From assembly GCA_009760855.2 (NCBI GenBank), contig WPIO01000006.1, positions 8,687,001 to 8,751,000 of the forward strand: 64,000 nt of DNA. Direction: 5' to 3'. The translations under genes and the position numbers were made by a program. Origin of the DNA: Cristatella mucedo. Taxonomy: Eukaryota; Bryozoa; Phylactolaemata; Cristatellidae. Positions within the stretch are counted from its first letter, which is position 1. Every line of letters starts with the position of its first letter. The notes beneath the pieces were generated by a model. That model ran no database searches. It was not told the DNA's origin and was given only the letters and a program-made list of their open reading frames with translations. Below are positions 13,681 through 27,440 of the stretch, piece by piece.

Positions 13681-13695
13681 TTATATATCTATCTA

Positions 13696-13754
<59 letters not shown>

Positions 13755-13766
13755 ATACTATATATA

Positions 13767-13820
<54 letters not shown>
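13681..13820. repeat. (TA)n / (ATCT) / GTATAC microsatellite
   Basis: A long compound AT-rich microsatellite, with ATCT units on the left and two interruptions near 13746-13770. The open frames over it are artefacts of the dinucleotide repeat. Confidence 0.95.
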
Positions 13821-13822
<2 letters not shown>

Positions 13823-15245
13823 TATTTGGGATTTTTTTCTCTGCATTACTCCTTATGCTGCCGAATTCTTTAAATAATCTAGATATCACAGAGTGCTGCA
13901 TATTAGAATTTCTGAATTATTAAGAACTATTAAATTACATATATGTGGCTATCGTTCAAGAAGAAATATAATTACAAATGAGCCATCTAAAAGTCTTTAT
14001 GTAATGTATCTCAGCCTGTAACTCTACAAAGCCACAATGAATACTGGTGTTATTCATAAATCTATAAATTTTAATGAACTACTTCATTTTGTCGCGAATA
14101 AATTCGCTGTTATACAAAGTAATTCAACTCTAAATTGCTAGGGTGTGCAAAAATGTTGCCGAAAACCTTAGTCCGAAGATCGTTTGATGAGGATACACTC
14201 TATCTCTCAATACCAGTCCTTTATTACTCTCATCGCCGTTGGACTAGTTTCAGGTTAGGTATTCCTAGTTTCAACACAGAAGCTACACGCATTTTGGCAC
14301 TACACTGCTGCATGCTTACCACCGTTCCTCACTTAATTGTTTTCTTGCCAGTAGATATCCATAGTCTAATTGATGACAAATATATCCCCGTATTTTTAGC
14401 TCAGACTTATGCAGCCTTGCAAAGGCGTGACTGTTAAAGTCTTCCGCAATCAATAATGGTTGATCGCGCAGGAACATTTTGATAAGTAATCTTGAAGACT
14501 CTTTCGTAGACGAGGTTAAACAGCCAGAAAGAGCCGTTAAACCAAGACTTTAAAAGGCGCGGTATTTGATGGGGATCTGATGTTAAGTGATTCAAAATGT
14601 GGCCCATGCTCAAAGTTTCAGATATTTTAGCCGAGCTTACCACTAATAACGACAGAAAATCCATAAGCTACCTTATCAGACGACTAGGCCTGAAAGAATG
14701 AGAAACGACAGGTGCCGTCTCAGATAACCAGCCACTAAAGTAAAGCTTTATCCATGTCCCTGTAGCTAGAAATCCATCGCGCATTTCACCGGAGAACCTC
14801 ATCGCGAATAAGTAGACCATTGGTTTTAGTGAGCGGAAATTAAATAGGCGGAGTTTAGGAGGCTGCCCAATGCCTCTAGAAGGTCGATTATAAGGACTGA
14901 GGCTGCGGCCAGTACGGCTAGCATTTGTCGGCCGACTGCAGATCCAGGTACCCGGTGCATTAATTGATGGTCTGACGACTGCAATGGAAGTATTAATTAG
15001 GCGAGGCCGATTCCGTGACCTGCATGTTAAGCGGCATGCAGCGCCTGAGCGGCACTAGCCGCGTTCTCGGGACCTCAGTAATGTCTACTTTTCACTTCGC
15101 ACTAAGCCACATTAACTGAGGCGTTACCTTAACGAGTTGTAAAAGGCTCGCTCAAATGGCAGTTTGTCTCTTTGATGGCTGTGCTATCGCTAGGGAAGGT
15201 GCAGGATGCAGCGCGACTATTGTTGATCCGCCGTATAAGGCCCAC
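13821..15245. other. No gene seen
   Basis: No repeat family or protein motif recognised. Frames at 14135-14437 (plus) and 14434-14664 (minus) show no recognisable domain. Confidence 0.4.
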
Positions 15246-16022
15246 CTTTTAATAAATAATAATAATACTAATAGTAATGCACTTGATAAAGCACCTTCGA
15301 AGAAATCAATCTTTTTCTAAGCGCTTTACATTTGCTACAAGTGAAACGCGATTGAATGGCGAGTAATATCATGCTTGATGAACATCATAAATAACATGGT
15401 TAGTGGTGACATTTGCCGGGTCAGCATGCAAGTATCGTTCGTGGCAGTATGCACAGTGTCAGCACGCATAAGCACATAAATGACATATGAAAGGGACCCA
15501 CTAAATGCTGTCCTAAATAGGTGTGTTTTTAATTTTTTTTTTAAATGTGGTCAGGTCAGGTTATGTTCTGACGCAGGTCGGGAGGGAGTTCCAGGCTTTG
15601 GGAGCATACGAACTAAATGCACGGTCTCCAAAGGATTTGAGGTTTGTACGAGGTATTGGTAAACTATTGGATTCTGAAAAGCGGGTGGTAAGATGCTTGG
15701 CCTGATGGGGGAGTAGATCTGAGAGATAGGCTGGAGCCAAAGAATGAAGTGACCTAATAGTGAGCAACCAAAACCTTGAAGTCTATTCGTTGCTTGACTT
15801 GTAGCCAGTGCAGGTCGGCAATAATTGGTGTGACGTGGCAACTGCGACGGTCACGACAGACAAACCTAGCTGCAGAGTTTTTCACCGGCTGTAATCACCT
15901 GATTGCACATGCCGGTAGGCCAGCAAGGAGTGAGTTACACAAGTCAATATGGGATGTAACAAATCCATGGACCAACTTAGACTCGAAGTCCCAATCTAAA
16001 AAAGCCCAAGTTTTAGTAAGGT
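15246..16022 (-). mobile_element. LINE family A fragment, 3' part
   Basis: The minus strand matches the post-RT domain and 3' tail of family A. The tail begins with TAA-type repeats at 15250 and 'gcacttgataaagcacct'. The coding part has [20 protein letters not shown] and LRSLHSLAPAYLSDLLPHQA. Several frameshifts split the domain, and it stops at about 16022 before the RT proper. Confidence 0.85.
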
Positions 16023-17575
16023 ACTGATTACTGAAGACAGCACACATTATACTGAGAAGGTTCTTTCTTGAGATGCGTATGTGAGGACATCTCACACACA
16101 GTGGCAGCAAAGATACCAACGGAATACCCGAAAGTATTACGAAGTTTGGTTGAGGTTCGCACAAGGCTTGGAGTCGCTGGACGTCACTCTCGAGCGCTCT
16201 GACGAATGAACTATCAGGCACTTATTCCACAGTAGGCGAAAATAGAATGCCTCTGTGACACTCACATTGTTTTGCATTGGAATATGCATAGTGAGCGCAT
16301 TTGTCGCAATAAGCATTACCTGCGAGCACCAGACGTAAGTGTAAGACGTAGATGGTGACGTACGTGGGAATAAACTTACAGCTTGAACAGAAGCCGTTTA
16401 GGCTGCAAGCGTTCGGTATAATACTTTAGTGCACCGTACCGTAAAACTCGTTCTCGCTCTTTGGAGTTACAGGCGGAGTCACATAACTGAACCAATAGTG
16501 TCTATTACGAGAGGACTAACTCGTTTTGATGATAACCAAGATTTTTTAAGGTGCTAGGTTGAATTACATCACTGTCCTCTCTGCATGCAACTTAGGTTTT
16601 TTTACGAATCCGACCTTTAGTATGAGAAGTGAAAGTCAGTTTGAGAGCTATTCAATTAGTTTTCCATGTTTAGATAACAAATTGTATGATACTTATCAAC
16701 TGATTTTTTCTTCTGTCACGCTTTTCGCGAATACAAAAAACTTTTCATAGGCTTTTAAATGATCTTAAGTTTGTAGGCGACATAATTGTGCCCACAATTA
16801 AGTGGTCGTCAAGCAATCCTCCATTCTCAGTAACACAATATTTTCTTATAGTTAATTCTCTCAGTTGTCCTAATTAGTGATATTTTTTTTACTGATTATT
16901 GAGTATTTTCAAATAATTACAGACAAATGCATGCATACTAAGTGTAGCTAAAATGTCATGAAAATATTATTTACAAGAGACAAGCATTTTAGTGTTAGAG
17001 CTGTATTATAATTGATGTCGTGTAAACGGACTTAATTTTAAAAAATTATTTTCAAATTTAATCCCCAAGGCTCAATTATGGTCGGGGTGGACGTGCTAGG
17101 AAATCCTCGGCGTCAAAAGTGTATTAACATCCGTTAAATTTAGAATGATGAGCATCGGCATCCGTTTCCCATTGAGACAGCTTGTTTTCTAGGAACTACC
17201 ATTGAAGACCGACTGTAATCCCATAATGAAATATTTATAGGTTAGTCTCCAAAAGGGCTTTTTTTCCGAATCAACAGGCTCAGTGAAAGTTTTCTCATTC
17301 AAATGGCTCATTACTTACCCGCATACCGTGTCAGACGATCCTTTCTGACAGTCCCTCGCGTCATTGGCGATAGAGCATCCAGCCTAGCCTAATCTTGATG
17401 CACCTAATCGTCGAGAAAATTTTGCATATTCTTTTGCGGAGAGAAAAATATGTTTATTTCCACTTGGTGAACTTTCTAGATAAGCGTTGTAACGATACAA
17501 TCAGAGGGGCCACTGTTGCATCCCAATCTTATCTGAATCAGCAATAAAAAAAAGTCGGCTGCTAATGTTAAATAG
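16023..17575. other. No gene seen
   Basis: AT-rich in the middle (16550-17060). No open frame with a recognisable domain and no similarity to the LINE families. Confidence 0.4.
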
Positions 17576-17640
17576 ATAATAATAATAATAATGCACTTGA
17601 TAAAGTGCACTCAGAGAACTCATTGCGTCTTGGCGTCTAA
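17576..17640 (-). mobile_element. Very short family A 3' end
   Basis: TAA repeats followed by 'gcacttgataaagtgcactc' and 'agagaactca' match only the last 50-60 bases of family A on the minus strand. Such extreme 5' truncation is typical of LINE insertions. Confidence 0.65.
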
Positions 17641-20204
17641 TGCATCTTTGAGCTGCCTTCATTTTAGCAGCAGGATTTATGTTCCACGCGTAAGTAAAAC
17701 GAGCTTCTTCTAACTCGAACTGTTTCGTTTCTAGTTTGTAGATATATCTCAAAGGCACGTCGGCTACAATCATTTATTTAACTGCAAATTATCCGGGATA
17801 CATAATTTTTCTTCCTCATCTTTTAGGAGCTACATTTTACTTGCATTCCTTATCTTAAAATGAAAACCTAATACCAATAATAAACAATAAGTTAATGTTA
17901 TAATTCTTTTCTTCAAATTGTTAAATGTAGGCAAAAATCAGCACTTGTCAAAATATAACAAGCAGGAATCTATCGTTAAGCTACGCAAAAGTTTATTCAA
18001 CTGGCCATTACCATTGTCTGCTTATTTGGTCATAAAATAATATCGTATTTTAGTCTTATAAAGATAATTATTGTCAATTAGTAATGCATTCTTTACTTCT
18101 CTCTTTCAGTTACTCGAAAATAAGGTACAGTTATTTAAGAAAATGCTTTGAATGCGGCTGAAAGATGGCTTCTCTGCGCTCAAACTAAAGAATTGCAAGA
18201 ATACTTTTCTCGCTGACCCGATAAGCTAGCATTTGAAGACACAATGAAGGTGGTTATATTACATGAGGGTTGTGTGAGTAGGAGATTCTATTCAACTCAT
18301 GTTCCTTTCTTCCTTTCGACACATTCTTACTTTAATTACTGGTCAAATCATTCACCAAACGTTATTGCAACTATTACGCTCTTTGGCGATGGGGTTTTCG
18401 CCAACTGCGTTCAGATCAGCAACGTCACAGGCAATTTTAAAAAGCTTGGTTTTAACCTTAATGCTATCAGCAATTACTTTCCTGAAAACGTTCTTCGAAT
18501 TTTTTTGCCGTCAATTACTTTAGAAAATTGGTCGCACACGGTAAAAAAGTACCACAGCAGAGTTTTTGTTCTGGGCACTCTTTTCCGCTTACACGGATTT
18601 TGTTGAATCGTACCGACTAGATTCCGTACAAGGCTAGCAAAACGTTTTGAGGAAAGAAAGACAGACGTGGTCCTTTCTGATCTTCCTACTGCCGAAAAGG
18701 CCGTAACAGTGGATAGCGAGCATTCAGCGATTGCCTAGCTTTTACTATTGTCTACTCAACCCCAGGTTGAGATTCTTCGAGCCACTGCTAGGCGAAAGGA
18801 CTCAGAAGGCGTTCTGTGGCACCAGGGAGTCGTGCGCCTATGCAATCATAAGTGACAGTAACATTACAGATTAATCGACGCTCATTCTACGGCACGGTTT
18901 ATCACTTTTGGGCTCACGCGAATTAAGTATGGGCCAGCTCAGAACTTTATTAGTTCTTTGATTCATTCAACGGATCTCTACTTGCAGGTGCTCACGTGTG
19001 CGCGAACTCGTGCTCATCGATGTTAATTCTTGGGCTAGAGAGCCACCTCTAAGTCAAACCTTACCGAAAACTTCCACGCCGTCATTATCATGTATCTCTG
19101 GAAGCTTCGAGTGTATGAACTGAGCAGACATTCACGAGAAACTCAGAGAAAGCTGTACTATCTCGCACTACAGTTGTCCAGTTTGCAGCCGAAAATAAAA
19201 AATATAGTTGCCCGTGAGCTTTAAGTGCGCATATGAGCTTGCAAGATTGCACATTCGCAATTCTCTCTAGGCCTTAGGTTTTAATACTGAAATGCTAGCT
19301 TTAGAATACAGGCTATGCTGCTGCTGCTTCTTCAGTACACACATGCTCGTCGATTGGCTTAAACGCTCTGCTTCGACCTTCTACCTCGCTGCACTAGGAT
19401 AGCTGCTCTTGGACTATCCCTTTTTGTCCGATGCGTGCAGTGCAAGCAGCTTCGTAAAAGCCTTGTAAAACGTGCACCTGTGTAAGCTCGCTTGGTTCTT
19501 GATTCGATCTGCTGCTCTGGCTATATCGTTCCGCTCTTTCGGCAAACATATGCAGTTGTAGAACAATTTTTACTTCTTCCACGGTTTTTTATGCACTTTT
19601 ATTACCGTTTTCTCATGACTACATACAAAGACTTATAAGAGAAAATTATTGCTCTATCCTTTGGGCTGGCTATAGAATAGCCATTGCTACTAAGAGTCAA
19701 TACTTACTCTAGTCAATCGCTCTATGTCAATCAATACTTACTCTAGTCAATCGCTCTATGTAAATAGAGAGATGGGATTCAATTATGTAATAACATTATT
19801 TTAATCAGGAATATGCGTCAGTACTAGAATTTTACATTCAAAGATTTCAATTGGATAAGGTATAGCAATCGGATATTTTCGTTTTTGTATAACTGATATC
19901 AGCTTCACTGGGAGCCATCTCAGGCACTGTGTAGAATAAGTGTGGGCAGCTACACGACTTCAAACTCACGGCTTAGTGTGCCTCATTGACGATTGTCCTC
20001 TTGAAGTTGCTCGAGGTGGCTCATTGCAGAGCACTTTTACCCTAAGTTAGCTGAAATTATACACCTTAGGATACTCGAGTCAAGCATGCGTCACGTGGTG
20101 ACGGGTCGCTGATAAGACGAAGACTTTGATTACATTAAATGCCTTGCGATAATTGCTCCTCAACTAAACTTATATTCCTTGAAGCTTCCTTGCAAGCAGT
20201 TTAT
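17641..20204. other. No gene seen
   Basis: Mostly AT-rich unique sequence with a 34-bp tandem duplication at 19697-19764. The frame at 18244-18606 has no recognisable domain. Confidence 0.4.
19697..19764. repeat. 34-bp tandem duplication
   Basis: Units at 19697-19730 and 19731-19764 are identical except for one base near the end. The near-identity suggests a recent event. Confidence 0.9.
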
Positions 20205-20850
20205 ATATGCCTCAGCGGCAAAGACTCTGCTACTAGGCTTACCTGTCCTTAGAGTCACAGTTGCCACGTCTCACCATTTCTCGCCGATCAACACTGGCTC
20301 ACAGTCTTGCAGTGCATCGAATTCAAGGTGCTGGCACTCAACTTTAGATCCTTCATTATTTGGCTCCAGCCTACTTGTCAGAACTACTCCCTCGCCAGGC
20401 TAAACAGCACACGAGCTTTTCTACATCAAATTGTTTAGCTACACCTTTAACGAACCTCAAATATTTTGGAGATCGAGCCTTTAGTTAGAATGCTCCCTAA
20501 GCACGGAACCTATTCCCTTCTCACGATACGATATCCCACGAGTTGACGACATTTACAAAGGAGCTAAAAATGCACCTATTTATCACAGGATTTAGTGGGT
20601 CCCTGTGAGTCGTCCTGTGTGTGTCTATGCATGCTCACACTATGCATGCTGCCCTTAAACATATTTGCATGCTGACCGTGTGCATGTAACTTTTAATCAG
20701 TATATGCTTGTTGACATTGTGCATGCAACCACTGACGATACGATCAAGCTTCCTTCACAGCATATGTAAAGTGCCCTGAAGAAGATTAAGGTCTCTGACG
20801 GCGCTATGGAAATGTATTACTATAAGTATTGTTGTCATTACTATTATTGT
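20205..20850 (+). mobile_element. LINE family A fragment, diverged
   Basis: A diverged copy of the family A C-terminal domain and 3' tail. Recognisable pieces are the DNA encoding a HWLPV-like stretch near 20290, 'tggctccagcctacttgtca' at about 20360, 'atttagtgggtccctgtgag' at about 20590, the conserved 'atgctgcc' and 'atttgcatgctgacc' blocks, and the tail at 20765-20850. All frames are broken. Confidence 0.8.
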
Positions 20851-22254
20851 TATTATCGCTAACGAGTTTCTGTCACCTGTTATATCACTTTAAATTATTT
20901 CATAATCCTGGGAGAGCTGGCCGTTGCAGTTCCATTCTGTTAGACCTCATCCAAATATCATTATATGGACCACAAGTGTTCAAACGAGCGACAGATCGCA
21001 GCGGTTCTTCACATGACACTACCGGCCTACGATCGGGGGTTCATCTACAGACCAGCAACAGCAGCCGACTCAGCATTTCAAGCTCTGCTTTCAAGTCATG
21101 CTACGGGTGGCCCGATAGGGATGCTTAGGTGCCGACAGCTGCCTATTTGAGTTTCTACTGTGGGAGTTCAGTATGATTTCTCAAACCCGTCGCACGATCT
21201 TCAAAGGCGAGCCTGTTGGTATCCCTTGGTCATTCCGCCAACAGACTTTAGTAGCACTTGCATGAGTCCATTTCTGTATTTTTAAAACTATCTTGCCCCA
21301 CAAGTTCAGTCTACAGACTGGCCGGCTTACATTAACTAAATTGAGGAATTTTAGGCAACTTGCAGTGTACGTCAAAGATATTGAACGGCGGACCCACCTA
21401 TGATATATATGGTAGAACCAGCTCTGAAATAACCTCTCCAGTAGCTGTAAGTTTATCTGTTACACCTTAGTATTACTGACTATACTTGGACTGTCAATTA
21501 TTATAGCTAATGGGTCATTATAGAAAAAACATCGTGCAGTTCAAAGCAGAGGACGTCGTGAAAATCTTAGATTTACAATTCGCAAATTTACAAATACGAA
21601 AATACCAAAAGAATTAATGAATTAAAATGGCCCACAGTCCTCTAGCGTTGAGTTTCAAAACGAGACGCGCTTGTGCGTACATGTTAATACTTCTATTCCG
21701 TGTTATCCTCAGAGCAGCTGGTTGGCGGAGAAATTCATCGAGACAGCTATGGCAATATTGGGGAAAGGTCTCGGTGAGGGCAAATATCTGAGTGCAGAAC
21801 TCGCCTCTGGGGGCGTACTTTCTACTCGAACCACTTTAATACATGAGCGACTGTTCAGGACCCTATTGCCTCTCGGCATGCAAGCGTTATCTCCAAGCTA
21901 GACTGCATCTGCTGTAATTATCTCACCTGTTTGTGGCTGCTAGGCATAATAGCTGCAATGGCCCACATATAAACTATTCAGTACTAGTTCCTTGCTAAAA
22001 GTTGTTTTCCGTGTAGACAGGAAGTAGGTCACAGGCGAGGTCTCATAAACCTCAACTAATCAAGATCTTTCATGTAGAGATTCTCTAGTGGACATTTAAT
22101 TGGATGAAAGCGAAAGCCTATTGACCAGACTGGTGGAAGTTAAAGCTGCACTCCAGTCCGAGGCAGCACGCCTACAAAGTAGCTGATGTAACCACCTCGC
22201 TTGTACAGAGGCGGAGCCTTAACGCCAATCTCCGCAGCTTTCAGTTGACAATAA

Positions 22255-22340
22255 AGGATCATCCTCTGCAAGACTCGAATCCGAGGCCTCGGTCTTGAAG
22301 AGTGAACATCGTGCCTACTGGGCCAGCACGGCACTACACC
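22255..22340 (-). mobile_element. tRNA-like SINE head
   Basis: On the minus strand an A box 'tggcccagtagg' (complement of about 22314-22326) is followed 42 bases later by a B box 'ggattcgagtc' (complement of 22272-22282). The two boxes are close to the polymerase III consensus. The flanks do not form a good acceptor stem, so I call it SINE-like rather than a tRNA gene. Confidence 0.45.
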
Positions 22341-24778
22341 CATAGCTCAGCTGCTGCATTTCCAGCATCCGGTAGTTTTCCGTTAGTTACAGCCGATCCA
22401 TTATTTTAACATCCCTTGGACCTGCCTGGGTCAGGCAGCCAGATCGACAGACGAGATGCTGATGTAGTCGTACTTGACGCTCGGGATCTTTCTTCTTCCT
22501 TAGCGGAGGGTCTCGACGAGCACTATTCCATCGGCTCAATCAGCTGAGTCATCATCAAACAGTGCAACCAACAGATGAGGTGGCGGCCTCATCGTCTCAA
22601 GCAGTTAAAAGAGTAGGCTAGTTTTAGCACTGCGGGCTTGCGGCCCTTGCTATTTATCTACTAGTTATTGATGAAAGAAAGCATGATGCATTAAAGACAA
22701 ATTGGGCTATGAGCAGGCTCGGCTCGAATCAAGGCGGCTTTATGAAATTAATCGTTAGTTTTGGCTGCTCCAATGTGCATTCTGTCTTAGCATCTATTTT
22801 TCAGCCTACATCGGGGTCCTCTCTGGCGGACCTTTCACTTCAATCGCTTGCTCCTGTTTAATCTGTCTGACCCCATTGATTTTCCTGTCGACGCATGAAC
22901 CAACGCTATTCGTCTTCTGGTTGTCTCGCCGTTATGCGAACCAACTTTGAAATGATTCTGAAAATACATTTCCAGTTCGTATTCAATGAAAGTCAGGCAC
23001 TCGCTTCTGGCTTCTCTCACCACCTGCAACGAATTGCATCCCATAATTCTCAGCTACTGGCACATATGCTCGTTCAATATAGCTTTCCTACGCACCAGTG
23101 GACTTATCGTTCTGTTCCTTTGTGTGCTTCCTCATCCAAAATTCAGTTCTTTTTACTAACCGGTGGTCTTACTGACCGATGGACCTGATTTTTTGACGTG
23201 GAGTTATTCATACTAGTATAATAACGATAAACATGTGTGCTTGCGCATCCAAATCTCAGTTTGACACCATGCTCATCAGTAATCCTTGGTCATTGCTTCT
23301 ATTTCAACGATCTTTAAAGTACTTGGGTGGAGAGATAATTCTCTTAGGTAGCTATCAAAACGACATATTTTTATTGTTAATATTTGCGGCCACATTTCAT
23401 TAATGCAATCAGCCGAAGCTTACCCCTGAATTTGGTTGCTTGCACAAACTAAAAAGCTCATTGGTCACCGTAGTAGATGCATTTCGTATCATCACGAAGA
23501 AACCACGTGATGTTTTGGTCGACCGCTTTAAAGATAGAACGACGCCGATCACATTGCACTACTATCGACGAGGTTCCCAAAAGAAAGCGAAGATTATCAG
23601 CAAGCCCCACTGGGATCCATTTTTATTGCAGCCTACTCTAAGGCGGCAGCTGCACGTTCTTGTGGTGAGGCGTAAAATATTAGCGTTGCTGCCCTTGACT
23701 CAGCAGCTCAGCCGTGTTTTTACTTGAGCAGGCTTGGTTCTTTTAAGAGTTGATTTTGGCTGACTCAACCAAAAGCATCAGGTGGTCTTAAGTGTAATAT
23801 TGTCTATTTTAATACCATTGGAGAAAAATCTGACGGCATTTGCTATTAAAAATCATCCCAGTTTTTCCTGTAGATTTTCAGTGCGTTTTGTCTCTTAGAA
23901 AGTAAATATCACGGTTACGGATAACGGAAACGCCGATAGGATGCAAGGCCTGGGTAAATTTTCAGTATTTAAAAAAAATTAAAACAATAACCGTGCAAGT
24001 ACAAATAACACTGATCCGGGGTTTATCACTAGAACCTAGGCGCCAGAATTTAAATGGCATAATAAAGCAAACACTAGAAACAGAATGTCACGTTGCATAA
24101 TCCAGTGCTAAGCAATAAACGAAGATAAACATGAAAAAATATTGACGCAATCTTTTCATCCAAAACACCTGTGCTATACATACTTAGCAATAGCAAGTCA
24201 TTGAATTCTCAAAACTGTAACCTTCCTACGGTTGGCTGGTCACTGCTACTTGTTTGTCCAACAGAATGTACACCTTCACTATATAGCCGACGTTTGTGAA
24301 AGCCGTCGAGCAAAGAACATTAGTGGCTCTAATGCTTTAGTGTCGGATACTTCACGAAGTAGTATTCTTTGCTCACTTTTTCCTTGCCGGTCGTCAAAGA
24401 GTTGTTTCTCTTTCTACTACCGGGTTGCTCGAGTTGGAAACCGATTTACCATCAATGCCCGCAACGAAAAGAACTCGCATCTTGTTCGTGGGGTTCACGG
24501 GCCACCAGGAACGAATCGCTATTCGGCTTCTTTGGCTGAAGAGAGTTTACTTCATTTGAGATGCTAATTTTTCAGGCTGATCATTTCTCCGGCCGCACTC
24601 GCAGTTTCGCCCTTGAAGTCTTTCTGATTTTGATGGTGCTTTCCTCCTTCAGGACACAGCAAGACTCGCCATAGTCACAAGCAGGCACGGTGACACAGTG
24701 GGAAGGGGAAACTGGTCTTCTTCGGTTGGTTGGCAAACTCCCGTCTTTGGTCATCTCGGTCGCAAAATAGGAGCACGT

Positions 24779-24867
24779 GCCGTTTAGCCGGTTTTAGTTC
24801 GTTTGACCTGGGGTTAAAGGTGCTCGCCTTTGATGACCGGGGATCGAAAAGCTCGCCTCTGACGACC
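24779..24867. repeat. 29-bp imperfect tandem repeat
   Basis: Units at 24810-24838 and 24839-24867 share 'gggg.t..aa.gctcgcct' and end in 'tgacc/cgacc'. The preceding 30 bases also end in 'tttgacc' and may be a third, diverged unit. Confidence 0.6.
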
Positions 24868-26944
24868 GCGGTTAATGGCTCTAGCCCACATAGCTGAATA
24901 TGTGAGGCACCTTCATAGTGATTCGGTTCTCCTCTTAGTGCGCTCTGCCAATGAATTATGTGTATATGTATATCAGCTATTTTCACCCGTGTATGTACTA
25001 CTGGGGCGGTGCCAGTTTAGACGTGTTGTCTTCTATCCTTCGGAAATCGGCGCTGGTGTAACGTACTACACTGCAGTCACGCGAGGCTCATTTGCAGCGT
25101 TCGTCGGAGTTTCTTCGGTCTATAAAGCGGGTGATACGCTGACAGCGATCTAATATATGTACATGCGGTGCAGCCACCACCGCTACAGCTTAAGTCCTGA
25201 AGATTTCCAGACCCATAGCCTGCTGCGCTCCGTCACAAGAGTAGACTGCTGGCCGCTCAGCTGCAGATACGTGAATGTCAAAGACCTCTGATGCTTCCAG
25301 GTGTACCGGTGCAGGTGATGCAGAGGCTAAAATCATCGAACAATATTGCGTGTGTGCCCTGGATCGACTCACCATCAAAAGCCTCGAAACTTGAGTGCGC
25401 CTCTGCCAGGCATGGCAACAAGTACCACTCTCCTTTGAAAGGGTCAAAAGTGCGTTTATTAGGTTACCGGGTTATCGAACGCTATTCTTACTAGTTTTAA
25501 CGGCAACACGTCAAGCACACAATTATTGAGTATTCCGTAAACCAGCACTACTCACAACCCTATCTCATACCGGAGTTCTCCGAGATATTGCTATAGGGAA
25601 ACACCCGTTTTGCGATCCGTAGAAAATTTCTGTGATTAAACTCTCCATGTGCCAATTCACGTGCCACAATGCGTTTTTGTGGACAAACCGAGAACCTCAT
25701 GGAAAGCTCAGGGGTGAAATCAAGCAGTCCTCCATTCTGCACGATGTCTGAAAATTCTGTACTCATCACCACTTAAATGATTGTCCGGTGAAGGGTAAAA
25801 GAAACAACTTCGCTCTTGCATCCTGAATGTTCTCGGGCAATCAGATACACTTAAAAGCTGTTTAAATGTTGGGGGTAAAGGATATTGGAGAAAAGTGGTT
25901 TTAGTTTAATGGCAAAAGCTTTTAGTCGAGGCTGTAGATCGCCATGGCAAGACGGTTATGTTAAAAACATATTGCACCTATTGTTGCAAGGACACTGTAC
26001 TATTATATAAGTGGCTAAATATGCAGGTTATGTACAGCGCATATTTGCTTTGCAAACCTGGAATCATCTTCATTGTGAAAGAAAACTTGGTTAAGGTTAA
26101 ATGCTTTGTAGGCTAAAGTTCAAGCTGAAAAGATTTTGGATTGGTCATTTGCTCCAACAAGGCCGAATGGTCACTGGGCCCTGGTCTCACTTTGTGTGTA
26201 ATTTGGGATGAACAATGGAATTGGCCACCATCATATCATACTTCTTTCAGTGGCTCCTTAATCTGCATTCCTTTTCCTTGTGTTGCTTTCTGAAGAACAC
26301 ACCCCAACTTACGAAGACGGGCGAAAATTGTTTGCTATAGTTGCGAACGTGATTGGAGTCTCTTGAACTGAGTCGTTGGCGTGAGAGCCAGCCAAAGTAA
26401 CTGGCACTTGTCCATGAAAATGAGTGGCGTACACTGGCGGCGCTATCGTCCCCAAGTATGCTGAAGGTATCGGCCCACGGCAGTAATCAAGAACGTACCC
26501 GACCTATAGTAACAAGTGTCGTTGATTTGGAACAATCAATTCCGCAGGTGGAGACTGATACACCTGTTCAGAAGTAGTGATAGAGTAAGTCTACCTCGTC
26601 TGTCATGAAGTCATGAACACAACTGACTAGTTCGAAGCTGAGGTACAACTGACCGAAATCATAACCGACACCTAGTCAATACGGTCTAGACCATTGATTG
26701 TGACATATTTGGTTACTGAGCTTAAAATCCAGAGACCGCTAATGATCTCTTGCATCGTCAGCTACTGCTTCACTCGTATCACTCTCACGTCAATGGAGGT
26801 TCAAATCCCGTAAACAGACCGACACTTTCTAGTTTCTTTCTGGCATTGAGGTTTCGTTTATCCATATCCAACCTGCATAACAGCAGCAGCAGTTTAGCTA
26901 GTAGGGATCGGATTGCATTCCCAGAGTCATTATGATCAGATCTA

Positions 26945-27440
26945 TTTTAGATCTACTTCAAATTATAAGATCTATTCCCCTACCAGGCTAAGCATCGTCC
27001 CACCCGCTTTTCGGAATCTAACTGATTACCCATACCTCGTACTAATCTCAAAACCTTTGGAGACCGTGAATTTAGTTCGCAGGCTCCCAAAGCCTGAAAC
27101 TCACTCCCGACCAGCCGCATATCTCCTGAGTTGTTCACATTAAAAAAAACTAAAACGCATATATTTATCACAGCATTTATTGGATCCCTGAGATTCGTTT
27201 TTCGTGTGCTTGTGCGTGCTAACACTGCATTCTGCCACTTATGTGCATTCTGTCACTAACCATACTTGAATGCTGACCCTGTGCATATCACCCCTAACCA
27301 TGTTATTGTTGTTGTTTATTGAGCATGCTACCACTACCAATCGATCGTGCTTCCTTTGCAACGAATCTTAAGTGCCTAGAAAGAGATTGAGTTCTCTGAG
27401 GGTGTTATATCAAACGTATTACTTTAAATATTATTAATAT
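26945..27440 (+). mobile_element. LINE family A 3' fragment
   Basis: Starts within the C-terminal domain (DNA matching 'agatctacttc..accaggctaagcatcg') and runs through the 'cccaaagcctg.aactcac' block to the 3' tail 'gagttctctgagggtgttat' and ATT/ATA repeats. The tail variant 'gtgttatatcaaac' differs from the common 'gcgctttatcaagtgc', marking a subfamily shared with 63581-63662. All frames are broken. Confidence 0.8.

Larger units (their letters stand above)
20851..26944. other. No gene established
   Basis: Six kilobases without a protein family I recognise. It contains a tRNA-like SINE head (22255-22340, minus) and a 29-bp tandem array (24779-24867). Open frames such as 20829-21128, 22895-23188, 23440-23727 and 24232-24567 are short, show no recognisable domain and lack good splice contexts. 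Confidence 0.4.

Noticed and set aside
24675-24720. A-box-like 'gtgacacagtgggaagg'
   Set aside because: No partner B box within tRNA spacing.
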